Positions 35,757 through 45,511 are shown, numbered from the stretch's first letter. The stretch: DNA of 64,000 nt from Thalassotalea marina (GCF_014656435.1 NZ_BNCK01000002.1:179475-243474), one strand, 5' to 3'. Made by a program: numbers and translations. The notes: generated by a model not told the origin, from the letters alone.

Positions 35757-38699
35757 ATGAAACTTACAAAAGTAGCCTTATGTATAGGGTTAGGTTTAAG
35801 TGCTATTGCCACTGCTCATGCTGCAACAGATATTAGGGGTAAAGTATTGAGTGAAGCAACAGGTTCTTCGGTAGAAGGCGTTGTTGTTACGGCAAAGAGC
35901 AATGTTATGCCGAAACCACGAACCGCTGTTACTCGAGCTGATGGTAGTTATAGCTTACCAGCATTGTTACCCGGTTTTTACGAGCTATCGTTTAAAGCCA
36001 AAGATGGCAGTGTGCAAACAGCTCAAGTTCAGGTGTATTTAGATCAAACGTCTAAGCTGAACATGGTATTGGCAGGCGCTACTGATACGACCGAAGTGAT
36101 TACCGTGACAGGGTCTTACGTAGTACGTGAAGGTGACTCTGCACTAACCAACTCAATTGGCTCAAAAGCCATCGAATCTTTGCCAGTTGGCCAAGACTTC
36201 CGCGACATGATGAAACTTATTCCTGGGGTACAATACTCTGAAAATTCAACATTAGGTGTTAATGCTGGTGGTTCAGGCCGTGACAATAAATATGGCTTTG
36301 ATGGTGTTGATGTTTCTCTCCCTATGTTTGGTAACTTATCTGCTGAACCTTCAACTCATGATATTGCTCATGTTTCGATGGATCGCGGTGGTGCTAAAGC
36401 CATTGGCTTTAACCGCTCAGGTGGTGTAGCCGTTAACTCTAAATCTAAATCAGGTACCAATGAGTTTCAGGGCAACATTGAATACAAGATTCAAAACAAA
36501 AACTTTGTTGCCGACAGAGATATCGAAAACAAAGAACTTGCTAAATATACAACGGATAAGACATGGATTTCTGCCAATATTAGTGGGCCGTTAATTGAAG
36601 ATGAGTTGTTCTTTTATGGTTCATTTTACCGCCCAGAAGTCACTCGTGAAAATAAAGTAACCGCGTATGGCCCAGCAAAAGATTATCTTAGTGTTCGTGA
36701 AGAATATTTTGGTAAGTTAACTTGGGCGCCAACGGAAGATTTATTATTAGACTTAAGCTATCGAACCTCTGATAGAGACGGCCGTGGTCAATCGGTTGGC
36801 TCATTAGACCAAGACAGCACCTCAAACGGTGATGATGCTACACAAGATATTTTGTTGTTTGAAGGCTCGTACTTAATCAATGATATGACAACATTGTCAT
36901 TTAAATACAGTGAGTTTGATTACGAGACTGCTGGTGCGCCAGATACTGTGTTTTCTGACGTAAACCCACGTATTGGTAATTCATTACCGCTGGATCAGCT
37001 AGATCAAATTGGCTTGTTTACAGTACCATCACTCGATGAGGATTCTGATGTTTATGATAATATTAGAGCTCAACAACTGATTGATAAGTATGGCTATGTT
37101 GGTGATGATGGCGCAAAACGTGGAGGTGGTTCTATTGGTGGTGATAGTCAGTTTAATAATCAAAATTTCTACCGTGATAGCTTTGAAATTGCGCTTGATC
37201 ATCAATTAGAGATTGGTGATAGCTATCATAACCTTCATTTTGGCTTTCAATATAAGGAAAATAAAGAAGTGCTAAGCCGGTTATCAAATGGCTGGGGCTC
37301 AATTTCATTTATTGGTGGCAAACAAGTTGACAATTATGATGGTGAAGAAGCGGTATTCTACAGAGCTAGAGTACAGCAAATGAGTCTAGAGAGTGATTCA
37401 GGCGACGTGGTTGCGCCAATCACTTCTTCTAGTAAGTCATATAACATTGAATTTAATGATACGATTGAACATGGTGACTTTGTTTACAACCTTGGCTTTG
37501 TTATCAGTAAAGATGTGTTATACGGACAAGATTTAAAAGCGAACTCTTCAAATGTATCAGGTTATGAAATTGCCTTGGGTCACAAGTACAAAATGCATAC
37601 TGTCGACTTCAAAGATACATTCCAACCTAGATTAGGTATTACTTGGAATTATGCAGAAGATGCGACTTTATTTGCTAACTATGCTAGCTATAACCCTGAA
37701 GCGTCATCATTAGCTCGTGCTGCCTCATGGGCTCGTAATTCACAAAAAACTATTGATGTGTTATTTGATGAAAATGGTGACTACTTAGCCAATGTACCTG
37801 CTAGTGGTTCATCGGGTAAGTTTTTCCAAAAAGGTATTAAACCTAAACGAATTGATGAAATCACTCTTGGTGCTTCTAAATCGGTAACCGATAGACTATT
37901 TGTTAAAGGTCATGTACGTCAGCGAAAATTATCACATCCTTGGGAAGATACACCAAATGACGCGAGACTTTATGGTGAATATGGCCCATTTGGCGGTGTA
38001 CCATCTTATATAGCTGACAAAGGTTTATATATTGAAAACCTGAGTGAAATGCGTGCTGAAGTTGGAGGTTCATCGTATGTTATTGCTGAACTTGATGGTG
38101 CCAAAAATACTTATTATGAAGTAAGTTTAGAAGCTGAATATAGTGCAGATAGATATTTTGCCAGTGTTTCATACACCTGGAGTCACTACTATGGTAACTA
38201 TGATCAAGATATTACCAGCGGTAACAGTGATGGTAACTTATTTATCGGTTCATCTAACTTAGCGGATGGCAAAGGGCGTCAACTTTGGGATGGTAAATAC
38301 GGTAAATTAAATGGTGATAAGCCACACGTATTTAAAGCCTATGGTTATTACACTACTGATTGGGAAGCCAATGTAGGTGCCTATTTTGTTTATCAATCAG
38401 GCGACGTTTGGGAAACTTGGGATGGTGAAGTGTATGGTTTTTCAAGTGACACCATTCGTTATTCAGAGCCAGCAGGTAGTCGCCGCGAGCGCAGCCATTG
38501 GCAAATGGACTTAAACTACACACAAAACTTTACTGTTTTTGATAATTACACAGTGAAGTTCCGTGCTGACTTATTTAACGTTTTTGATAGACAAACCGGT
38601 TACAACTATAACCCATATGTTGAAACTGATACGTACGGTAAAGCACGTAACTTAATAAATGCTCGCCGCTTACAATTGTCGGTTAATATTGGCTTTTAA
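35757..38699 (+). CDS. TonB-dependent receptor with carboxypeptidase-regulatory-like domain
   Basis: 980 residues. Signal peptide 1-22 (ending AHA). A CarboxypepD_reg-like beta-sandwich occupies about 23-105, the plug domain about 115-230 and the 22-strand barrel the rest, ending in an aromatic residue (NIGF) as outer-membrane proteins do. There is no SusD partner, which is usual for gammaproteobacterial TonB receptors of this subtype. It lies between the D-lactate dehydrogenase gene and a fused murein amidase, so import of muropeptides or glycan fragments is the best guess. The ligand cannot be read from sequence. Strong Shine-Dalgarno AGGAG. Confidence 0.9.
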   Translation: MKLTKVALCIGLGLSAIATAHAATDIRGKVLSEATGSSVEGVVVTAKSNVMPKPRTAVTRADGSYSLPALLPGFYELSFKAKDGSVQTAQVQVYLDQTSKLNMVLAGATDTTEVITVTGSYVVREGDSALTNSIGSKAIESLPVGQDFRDMMKLIPGVQYSENSTLGVNAGGSGRDNKYGFDGVDVSLPMFGNLSAEPSTHDIAHVSMDRGGAKAIGFNRSGGVAVNSKSKSGTNEFQGNIEYKIQNKNFVADRDIENKELAKYTTDKTWISANISGPLIEDELFFYGSFYRPEVTRENKVTAYGPAKDYLSVREEYFGKLTWAPTEDLLLDLSYRTSDRDGRGQSVGSLDQDSTSNGDDATQDILLFEGSYLINDMTTLSFKYSEFDYETAGAPDTVFSDVNPRIGNSLPLDQLDQIGLFTVPSLDEDSDVYDNIRAQQLIDKYGYVGDDGAKRGGGSIGGDSQFNNQNFYRDSFEIALDHQLEIGDSYHNLHFGFQYKENKEVLSRLSNGWGSISFIGGKQVDNYDGEEAVFYRARVQQMSLESDSGDVVAPITSSSKSYNIEFNDTIEHGDFVYNLGFVISKDVLYGQDLKANSSNVSGYEIALGHKYKMHTVDFKDTFQPRLGITWNYAEDATLFANYASYNPEASSLARAASWARNSQKTIDVLFDENGDYLANVPASGSSGKFFQKGIKPKRIDEITLGASKSVTDRLFVKGHVRQRKLSHPWEDTPNDARLYGEYGPFGGVPSYIADKGLYIENLSEMRAEVGGSSYVIAELDGAKNTYYEVSLEAEYSADRYFASVSYTWSHYYGNYDQDITSGNSDGNLFIGSSNLADGKGRQLWDGKYGKLNGDKPHVFKAYGYYTTDWEANVGAYFVYQSGDVWETWDGEVYGFSSDTIRYSEPAGSRRERSHWQMDLNYTQNFTVFDNYTVKFRADLFNVFDRQTGYNYNPYVETDTYGKARNLINARRLQLSVNIGF

Positions 38700-38739
38700 T
38701 CATTAATTGCCAATATCACACTGATATTTATTGTTGAAA

Positions 38740-38767
38740 TAAATCCCCTATTTTTAGGGGATTTTTC
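38740..38767 (+). terminator. Intrinsic terminator of the TonB receptor gene
   Basis: AAATCCCCTA-TTTT-TAGGGGATTTTT, 40 bp after the stop. Confidence 0.88.
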
Positions 38768-38844
38768 TTAAATTTATTGTTTAATTTCCCTTTGAGGACA
38801 TTGATTAAGCAATAAGGTGAAATAGGAATTTAGAATTTCGCATC

Positions 38845-41355
38845 ATGTTTAAACCTAACTTTCGCAATAGCTTATTTTCTCTTCGTAAAAGCTCATTAAC
38901 TAAAATAGCTTGGTTGAGCATTTGTGTACTTTTCATTTCAAGTTGCGCGTCTTTTAACATTGAAGATTTACCCTCTAAAAACTACAGCAAACGCATTAAG
39001 TTTTTAGTGATGCATTACACCGCGATAAATTACCAACAATCTGTTAAAGCGCTAGTTGAAAATGGTGGCGTTAGTTCACATTACTTGGTTCCTGAAAGTC
39101 TTGATGATAGTTATGATTTCAGTGACTTAACGGTTTACCGACTGGTTGATGAACAAGACCGTGCTTGGCATGCTGGTGCTAGTTATTGGCAGGGAAGACG
39201 TGACCTAAACGATCACTCTATCGGTATAGAAATTGTCAATATTCCTGAATGCACCCGCACTGAAAATATCGCGCTGCTAAGTAGAGGCAGCGATAGTAAA
39301 AATTGTGTTTTTCCTGATTATGATCCCAAACAAATACAGCTATTAATTGAGTTAAGCAAAGATATATTAGCGAGAAACCCTGATATTGGGCCGACACAAG
39401 TCATAGGTCATGCAGATATCGCTCCAACGAGAAAAACAGACCCTGGGCCTAGGTTTCCATGGTACCAGTTGTATAAAGCGGGGATCGGCGCTTGGTATGA
39501 AAAGTCAGATATGGATGAGTACTGGCAAATATTTCAACGCGACCTGCCCAATATTGGCTTAGTGCAAAAAGCCTTGAACAGTTATGGTTATGGGATCACG
39601 GAAACAGGTATCCTTGATCAGCAAACCATCGATACTCTTTTTGCTTTTCAAATGCACTTTTTGCCATGGCATATTAATGGCAAAGCTGATGAAAAAACGC
39701 TTGCTGCATTATTTGCTTTATTGAAGAAATACAAGCCGAAAAAACTCGATACCGTTTGGCAACGTTATCAAAAAGAACGACAACCCGATGTCCGTCCTGT
39801 TTATCTTGCTAAACGTGGGCAGATAGACAGAGTTTTCCCTGATGCAGAAGAAAATCGTAGTACAAGAGAGTTAGTTAACGACAGAGCTGTTTTTAAGGCG
39901 TACAAAGGGCGTGGTGAAATTATTATCGATAGTATCAGTGCAGTTTCAGCTGATATTTTCATCAATGGTCAAAAACTCTCTATTGCGAATGAAATGCTCG
40001 CTGGTCATCGCTACCAATACAGTTTAAGTCGCCGAACTAAAAATGGTGATAACACGTTACGGGTTGAAAATGTTATGCCAGAAGGTGCAGAAATTAACAT
40101 TATCATACCGTATCCAAAATTGATGGATGAATCTGATGATAAAGACGTTAAAAAGCTAAAGCGTTTTTCGTTAGTTGATAAGTTGATAAATGACGATATA
40201 GAGCAAGGATTTCCCGGCGCTGCTTTATTAGTGATCAAAGATGGCAACATCATTAAAAATGAGGCCTATGGTTATGCAAGAAAGTTTGCCGATGGCGGTG
40301 AACCATTAGCGCAACCTATCAAGATGGAAAAAAATACCCTTTTTGACATCGCTTCAAATACTAAAATGTTTGCAACCAATTTTGCGTTAATGAAACTGGT
40401 TGAAGAAGGGCGTTTAGATGTTACTAAACCGATGTCCTTTTACTTGCCAGACTATGACGGCGGTGGTAGAGAAAGTCGTTTAGTTAAAGACTTTTTAACA
40501 CATACCACGGGATATGATTCACAAGTACAATTTTTCACTAAAGAAAATAAGTTAGGTGAAAGTTTTTATTCTCAAGACGATAGCAAAACTAAACAACTTA
40601 TTCTTCATAAGGTGCCATTTGACGTTGGGCGAAATATCAAACATGTATATAGCGATACCAACTTTATGTTGCTTGGCATGTTGGTGGAAAGAATTTCTGG
40701 GCAAGCACTAGATGCCTACGTGGAGCAACATATTTATCAGCAATTAAACTTGTCGAATACAATGTTTAACCCCTTAACAAAAGGGAAATATAAACAGCAG
40801 TTTGCTGCAACAGAGATACATGGCACCACGCGAGGTGGACGTATCGATTTTAACAATGTTCGCGAGTATGTTTTGCAAGGTGAAGTGCACGATGAAAAGG
40901 CATTTCATTCGTTTAATGGTGTCGCTGGGCATGCTGGCTTATTTTCAACAACTTATGAAATTGCTGTTTTAATGCAAACGCTTTTAAATGGTGGCGGCTA
41001 TGACGATAAACACTTCTTTAGCCAAAGTATTTTAGATCAATTCACTAAGCCTGATGATGGTAATGGTAGTTTTGGTTTAGGTTGGCGTCGCAATAATAAT
41101 GGCATGTTGAAGTGGCATTTTGGTCCATATGCGAGTCCGTTGGCTTACGGACATACCGGCTGGACAGGTACAGTGACGGTTATTGATCCTGAACATGATT
41201 TGGCCATTGTGTTATTAACCAATGCTCGCCATTCCATGATTGAAGGAGATGACAAGCACTATAGTTTCAAAGGCAAGCAGTTTGAAACTGGAAAATATGG
41301 CAGCATCATTTCACTCATTTACGAAGAAGTTATCAATAATTCTAGTGGTAATTAA
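38845..41355 (+). CDS. Lipoprotein fusing an AmiD-like zinc amidase, PG-binding domain and AmiE-like serine hydrolase
   Basis: 836 residues. Lipobox ISSC, Cys34. Amidase_2 domain about 48-215 with His57, Glu129 (GIEIVN), His189 (GHADIAP) and K197-x-D199 (RKTDPG), which match the zinc ligands and catalytic residues of AmiD/AmpD. A PG_binding_1 domain at about 230-295 completes an AmiD-like half. From about 435 a beta-lactamase-fold domain begins, with SNTK at 504-507, YSDTNF in place of YxN, and GHTG near the end. This is the arrangement of AmiE (YbbE)-type amidases. The two halves belong to unrelated folds that can cut the same MurNAc-L-Ala bond. Anchored to a membrane, it would strip stem peptides from murein fragments. 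Confidence 0.87.
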   Translation: MFKPNFRNSLFSLRKSSLTKIAWLSICVLFISSCASFNIEDLPSKNYSKRIKFLVMHYTAINYQQSVKALVENGGVSSHYLVPESLDDSYDFSDLTVYRLVDEQDRAWHAGASYWQGRRDLNDHSIGIEIVNIPECTRTENIALLSRGSDSKNCVFPDYDPKQIQLLIELSKDILARNPDIGPTQVIGHADIAPTRKTDPGPRFPWYQLYKAGIGAWYEKSDMDEYWQIFQRDLPNIGLVQKALNSYGYGITETGILDQQTIDTLFAFQMHFLPWHINGKADEKTLAALFALLKKYKPKKLDTVWQRYQKERQPDVRPVYLAKRGQIDRVFPDAEENRSTRELVNDRAVFKAYKGRGEIIIDSISAVSADIFINGQKLSIANEMLAGHRYQYSLSRRTKNGDNTLRVENVMPEGAEINIIIPYPKLMDESDDKDVKKLKRFSLVDKLINDDIEQGFPGAALLVIKDGNIIKNEAYGYARKFADGGEPLAQPIKMEKNTLFDIASNTKMFATNFALMKLVEEGRLDVTKPMSFYLPDYDGGGRESRLVKDFLTHTTGYDSQVQFFTKENKLGESFYSQDDSKTKQLILHKVPFDVGRNIKHVYSDTNFMLLGMLVERISGQALDAYVEQHIYQQLNLSNTMFNPLTKGKYKQQFAATEIHGTTRGGRIDFNNVREYVLQGEVHDEKAFHSFNGVAGHAGLFSTTYEIAVLMQTLLNGGGYDDKHFFSQSILDQFTKPDDGNGSFGLGWRRNNNGMLKWHFGPYASPLAYGHTGWTGTVTVIDPEHDLAIVLLTNARHSMIEGDDKHYSFKGKQFETGKYGSIISLIYEEVINNSSGN

Positions 41356-41372
41356 CCTAGCTAAAGGTTTTT

Positions 41373-41389
41373 CATCAAATAAATTGATG
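41373..41389. promoter_or_regulatory. Inverted repeat CATCAA-N5-TTGATG before the D-glutamate operon
   Basis: A perfect 6-bp dyad in the 137-bp gap between the fused amidase gene and the DUF1445 gene. The same arms with an 8-bp spacer occur at 52081-52100 before acs. It could be an operator or a weak hairpin; no regulator is assigned. Confidence 0.3.
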
Positions 41390-41492
41390 GCATATATTAC
41401 CTAGGTCGTATTGACTGTTTAGCGTATTAAATTTAGCTTGATGTCACGACAGGTTGACTTTTATAAACGAAAATTTAGGAAAAATTTAAGGC

Positions 41493-42284
41493 ATGAATCA
41501 AGAAACTCCCTTGGTTATTCGACAGCAAATCCGCAATGGCGATTTTAGCAGCCCAACTTCCGGAGTTGCGCCGGGTTTTGTTCAATGCAACTTAGTTGTG
41601 CTACCTAAATCGCATGCCAAAGATTTTGAACAGTTTTGCCAGTTAAATGCTAAATCATGCCCGTTAATTGCTATGAGTGAATCACCTGGTGATTTCTCTC
41701 TTAAAACACTGGGTGAACAAATCGATATTCGCACTGATATTCCGCGATATCGTGTTTATCAACAGGGGCAACTCGTGGATGAAGTTAATGACATTAGTGA
41801 ACTGTGGCAAGACGATTATGTTGCATTTCTACTCGGGTGTTCTTTCTCTTTTGAAGAAGCATTAATTGCTGATGGCATTGAGATTAGAAATATCACCGAA
41901 GGCAAAAATGTGCCTATGTATAAAACGAATATCCCCAATAAAGCGGTAAATCAGTTTGCTGGTAATATGGTGGTGAGCATGCGGCCTATGCGTATTGAAG
42001 ACGCGAAAAAGTCAGTGACAATATGCAATCAATTTCCATTGGTGCATGGCGCTCCTATACATATTGGCGATCCTACGGTGCTTGGTATTAGTGATATTAA
42101 TCAGCCGGATTTTGGTGATGCTGTGACGATAAAAGATCAGGAAGTTCCCGTTTTTTGGGCGTGTGGTGTAACACCTCAAGTTGCTATTGCCAATGCCAAA
42201 CCTGATATTTGTATTACGCATAGCCCTGGTTACATGTTGATCACAGATATTCCCAATAGCACATTACGACAAAGTGATAATTAA
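41493..42284 (+). CDS. DUF1445 protein (D-glutamate cyclase N-terminal half homologue)
   Basis: 263 residues. The DUF1445/YcsI family is often labelled putative hydro-lyase: it starts with RQQIRNGDF.PTSGVAPGF and has RYRVYQQGQL, FLLGCSFSFEEAL, NMVVSMRPM, HGAPIHIGDP and ITHSPGYMLITDIPN, all family-typical. Human mitochondrial D-glutamate cyclase (DGLUCY) joins a DUF1445-type region to a DUF4392 domain, and a DUF4392 gene occurs three genes downstream. First gene of a tight operon (2 bp to pxpA). Probably contributes to turning D-Glu into 5-oxoproline. Function inferred. Confidence 0.82.
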   Translation: MNQETPLVIRQQIRNGDFSSPTSGVAPGFVQCNLVVLPKSHAKDFEQFCQLNAKSCPLIAMSESPGDFSLKTLGEQIDIRTDIPRYRVYQQGQLVDEVNDISELWQDDYVAFLLGCSFSFEEALIADGIEIRNITEGKNVPMYKTNIPNKAVNQFAGNMVVSMRPMRIEDAKKSVTICNQFPLVHGAPIHIGDPTVLGISDINQPDFGDAVTIKDQEVPVFWACGVTPQVAIANAKPDICITHSPGYMLITDIPNSTLRQSDN

Positions 42285-42286
42285 TC

Positions 42287-43012
42287 ATGAAATTAAACTG
42301 TGATTTAGGTGAAAGTTTTGGTGCTTGGCAAATGGGTCAAGATGAACTTGTGATGCCGCATATTGATATGGCTAATATCGCTTGTGGATTTCACGCGGGT
42401 GATCCTCACGTGATCAACCACACATTAGCCTTAGCAAAAAAATGTAATACTGAGATTGGTGCTCATCCAAGTTATCCCGATACACTTGGTTTTGGTCGAC
42501 GTTCGATGAAGTGTTCGCCAGCAGAAATTATTGATTTAATGCTTTATCAGATAGCTGCGCTAGATGGCATGGCACAAAGCCAAGGGCTTAAACTCACTTA
42601 TGTGAAACCTCATGGTGCGTTATACAACGATATGATGGCTGATAGTCAAATATTTGCAGCGATTTTACAAGCAATCGCTCAATATTATAGGCCATTAAAA
42701 TTAATGATTTTGGCGAACGCTGACGCAGAAAACTATCGTAAAAAAGCAAAAGCTTTGGGTATTAAACTAATATTTGAAGCCTTTGCTGATCGCCGCTATT
42801 CGCAATCAGGCTCTCTATTACCTCGCTCACAAGCTGGGGCTGTGCTTGATAAAAATGCCACGCTCGCCCAGGTGAAAAGTTTGACAGCTTCAGGTCAAGT
42901 AATTGCGGATAACGGACAATCTATACGTATTGATGCAGATACGATTTGTGTGCACGGAGACAATCTAGACTCCGTAAGTTTGATTAAAGAAATTCGCCAA
43001 CTATGTCAATAA
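42287..43012 (+). CDS. pxpA: 5-oxoprolinase subunit A (LamB/YcsF)
   Basis: 241 residues. The N-terminus MKLNCDLGESFGAW...HIDMANIACGFHAGDP is the LamB_YcsF signature, with KPHGALYN near 107-114 and FADRRY further on. With PxpB and PxpC it forms the ATP-dependent prokaryotic 5-oxoprolinase that opens 5-oxo-L-proline to L-glutamate. Its end overlaps pxpB by 10 bp. Confidence 0.95.
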   Translation: MKLNCDLGESFGAWQMGQDELVMPHIDMANIACGFHAGDPHVINHTLALAKKCNTEIGAHPSYPDTLGFGRRSMKCSPAEIIDLMLYQIAALDGMAQSQGLKLTYVKPHGALYNDMMADSQIFAAILQAIAQYYRPLKLMILANADAENYRKKAKALGIKLIFEAFADRRYSQSGSLLPRSQAGAVLDKNATLAQVKSLTASGQVIADNGQSIRIDADTICVHGDNLDSVSLIKEIRQLCQ

Positions 43013-43713
43013 ACCTCGGTAATGCTGCTGTTGAAGTCGCTGGCGAAAGTGCATTAATTGTTTATCTCAATGAGCACAGTTTGATTGAAACTAGCCGTAA
43101 AGTGGCTCAACTTAAAATGGTATTGTCTAAATATCTTGCTGATAAAGTCACTGAATTTATTCCATCGTATAATTCGTTATTAGTGGTGTTTGATCCCTAT
43201 AAAACCGATTATTTTGAGGTAAGAAACACAGTTAACGCTCACCTCACTTCACTAGAAGCGGCTGGCGACACATCAAGTACTGTTATTGAATTACCTGTTT
43301 TTTATTCACCACAAAGTGGGCCTGATTTAGATCGCATCGCTAACAAGGCAAATTTAACCATTGATGAAGTTATTGACCTTCATCAAGCAAAAACCTATCA
43401 AGTGTTTGCATTAGGTTTTGCGCCAGGGTTTGCTTTTTTAGGCGAAGTTGATGAGCGAATTGCCATGCCAAGGCTTGCTACACCGAGAAAAAAAGTACCA
43501 AAGGGCGCAGTAGGGATAGCGGATCAGCAAACGGCGATATATCCGTCAGAGTCACCTGGTGGCTGGAACCTCATTGGTTTATGTCCTATTGCCTTATTTG
43601 ATGCAACCAAAGCACCCCATGTGCCTTTTTCAGTTGGTGACAGCGTTAAGTTTACCCGTATTAGCGAGCAGGAATTTTTGGCACTAGGAGGAGCACTAGA
43701 TCATGAATATTAG
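43003..43713 (+). CDS. pxpB: 5-oxoprolinase subunit B (KipI family)
   Basis: 236 residues. The carboxyltransferase C/D (KipI) domain has LGFAPGFAFLGEVD, MPRLATPRKKVPKGAVGIADQQTAIYP and SPGGWNLIG. It overlaps both neighbours (10 bp with pxpA, 11 bp with pxpC), consistent with coupled translation of one complex. Confidence 0.95.
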   Translation: MSINLGNAAVEVAGESALIVYLNEHSLIETSRKVAQLKMVLSKYLADKVTEFIPSYNSLLVVFDPYKTDYFEVRNTVNAHLTSLEAAGDTSSTVIELPVFYSPQSGPDLDRIANKANLTIDEVIDLHQAKTYQVFALGFAPGFAFLGEVDERIAMPRLATPRKKVPKGAVGIADQQTAIYPSESPGGWNLIGLCPIALFDATKAPHVPFSVGDSVKFTRISEQEFLALGGALDHEY

Positions 43714-44653
43714 TGCAAGTTTTACCGTAGTAAAGCCTGGTGTATTAACGACGATACAAGATTTGGGAAGGTTTCAGCAAGCGCACTTAGGTATTACCAC
43801 CGGTGGGCCAGCTGATAAAGAAGCTTTTTCCTTGGCTAATCAATTACTTAATAATCCAGAAAACGCACCTGCATTGGAAGTCAATTTTGGTGATATTGAA
43901 TTAGTTGCTAATTGTAATACCACTATTGCTGTAACCGGGGCGCAAGCCAAGATCAGTATTAATGGAAACCCTAAAGCCAATTGGCAATGTCACCATCTTT
44001 CTACAGGTGACAAACTGCACATCGATTTCACAACAAAAGGTTGTAGGGTGTACATTGCGGTAAGTGGTGGTTTTTCTGTTTCTCGCCAGTTTGGCAGTGC
44101 CTCTACGGTTGTGAGAGAAAAACTAGGTGGTATTGACGGTGAAGCGATTAAAGCTGGTCAACAATTAGTGATGGCTCAACCTGACATTCGTCCTTTAACT
44201 AAAGTGCAAAGTCATCATATTCCAAATTATTCAAACGAGGTTAACTTGCGAGTGATCACTGGCTACCAAATAGCGCTGTTTGATCGATCACAAGTGAATA
44301 AGTTTTTTTCGAGTGTTTATGAAGTCAGTGCCCAGTATGATCGCATGGGTTATCGACTTAAAGGGTCAGGAATTAAGTCTGATATTTCAACCATGTACTC
44401 AGAGGGCATTTGCCAAGGCGCAATTCAAATACCGCCAGACGGGCAGCCAATTGTGTTAGCTAATGACCGTCAAACCATTGGTGGTTATCCTAAAATCGGA
44501 TCGGTATTGTCACTTGACCTTAATAAACTCATGCAATGCACTCAAGGGGCGAAAGTGTCTTTTGAAGCGATTTCGATTCACTGTGCACATAACCTTTTGC
44601 ACTTAGCTCAGAGTAAATATGCCAATACATCTGTATTTGAGGGAGTCGCGTAA
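43703..44653 (+). CDS. pxpC: 5-oxoprolinase subunit C (KipA family)
   Basis: 316 residues. The carboxyltransferase A/B (KipA) domain starts VVKPGVLTTIQDLGRFQQAHLGI.TGGPAD and has YDRMGYRLKG, EGICQGAIQIPPDGQPIVLANDRQTIGGYPKIG. Third 5-oxoprolinase subunit. The next ATG follows its stop with no gap. Confidence 0.95.
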   Translation: MNISASFTVVKPGVLTTIQDLGRFQQAHLGITTGGPADKEAFSLANQLLNNPENAPALEVNFGDIELVANCNTTIAVTGAQAKISINGNPKANWQCHHLSTGDKLHIDFTTKGCRVYIAVSGGFSVSRQFGSASTVVREKLGGIDGEAIKAGQQLVMAQPDIRPLTKVQSHHIPNYSNEVNLRVITGYQIALFDRSQVNKFFSSVYEVSAQYDRMGYRLKGSGIKSDISTMYSEGICQGAIQIPPDGQPIVLANDRQTIGGYPKIGSVLSLDLNKLMQCTQGAKVSFEAISIHCAHNLLHLAQSKYANTSVFEGVA

Positions 44654-45502
44654 ATGAGCAAACACCTTAGTTTGTTGTCGCTAAGTCAAGAAATAGAGTC
44701 TCGGTTGGTACAACGTAACCCTAGGGGCATGAAAGATGTGCACGATGCGCTTCGCCCAGGATACTATTTACGGGCTGCTAAACAAATAATGCACTGTAAA
44801 GAAAATATCTTAATAGGTACGGGGTTTCCCGTTTCTGACACCTTTGAAACTGACGGGCCTATTGGTGCTATTGCATTGTATGAAGCGTTAGTGGCGATAG
44901 ATAAAAAACCCATTTTAGTGTGTGGTGATCCACTCTATAGCGCTATTAAAAAACGTTATCGTTGTTTTTTATTACCGGTTAACGATCTTAATAACGCGCC
45001 TGCTTTTACAAAAAATGCCTTAGCTGTGCTAGAGCCAAACCTGGTTATTTCAATAGAAAGGCCGGGATTAAGTGAGCAAAATGGCTACTTTAATATGCGT
45101 GGCGAAAACATTTCTGCTCAATGCGCCAGTTTTGATTACTTTTTAGAGCTTGCTACCTGCCCAACAATTGCCATTGGGGATGGCGGCAACGAAATTGGTA
45201 TGGGGAATATCGCAAAAGCTTTAGAAAAGCTCGATATTGTGCCTTCTAAAACTCAATGTGATGAATTGCTTATTGCGGATATTTCCAATTGGGCAGCCTA
45301 CGGACTCATTGCATTTTTATCCATGTGGGCAGAGCGAAATTTATTTTCCAGCTTTAAGCCTAGAGACATTTTATCTTACTTATCTAAGTTAGGGAGTGTC
45401 GACGGAATTACCAAGCTCAATGAGCTAACAGAAGATGGCTTATGTATTAGCCATAGCGAACAACTAATTAATGAACTAGAAAAACTTTGCGGTTTAACAT
45501 AG
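44654..45502 (+). CDS. DUF4392 protein (D-glutamate cyclase C-terminal half homologue)
   Basis: 282 residues. DUF4392 signatures: GTGFPVSDTFETDGPIGAIALYEAL at about 55-80, SIERPGLSEQNGYFNMRG, and IAIGDGGNEIGMGN at about 172-185. In human DGLUCY this domain is fused to a DUF1445-like region and catalyses reversible cyclisation of D-glutamate to 5-oxo-D-proline. Here it is a separate gene in the same operon, starting immediately after pxpC. Cytoplasmic. The reaction is inferred from the eukaryotic relative and from context. Confidence 0.85.
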   Translation: MSKHLSLLSLSQEIESRLVQRNPRGMKDVHDALRPGYYLRAAKQIMHCKENILIGTGFPVSDTFETDGPIGAIALYEALVAIDKKPILVCGDPLYSAIKKRYRCFLLPVNDLNNAPAFTKNALAVLEPNLVISIERPGLSEQNGYFNMRGENISAQCASFDYFLELATCPTIAIGDGGNEIGMGNIAKALEKLDIVPSKTQCDELLIADISNWAAYGLIAFLSMWAERNLFSSFKPRDILSYLSKLGSVDGITKLNELTEDGLCISHSEQLINELEKLCGLT

Positions 45503-45511
45503 AGAAACAAT

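Noticed and set aside
35757-41355. SusC/SusD-type polysaccharide-utilization locus
   Set aside because: The TonB receptor has a carboxypeptidase-regulatory-like domain, but no SusD lipoprotein or Bacteroidetes-type regulator is present.
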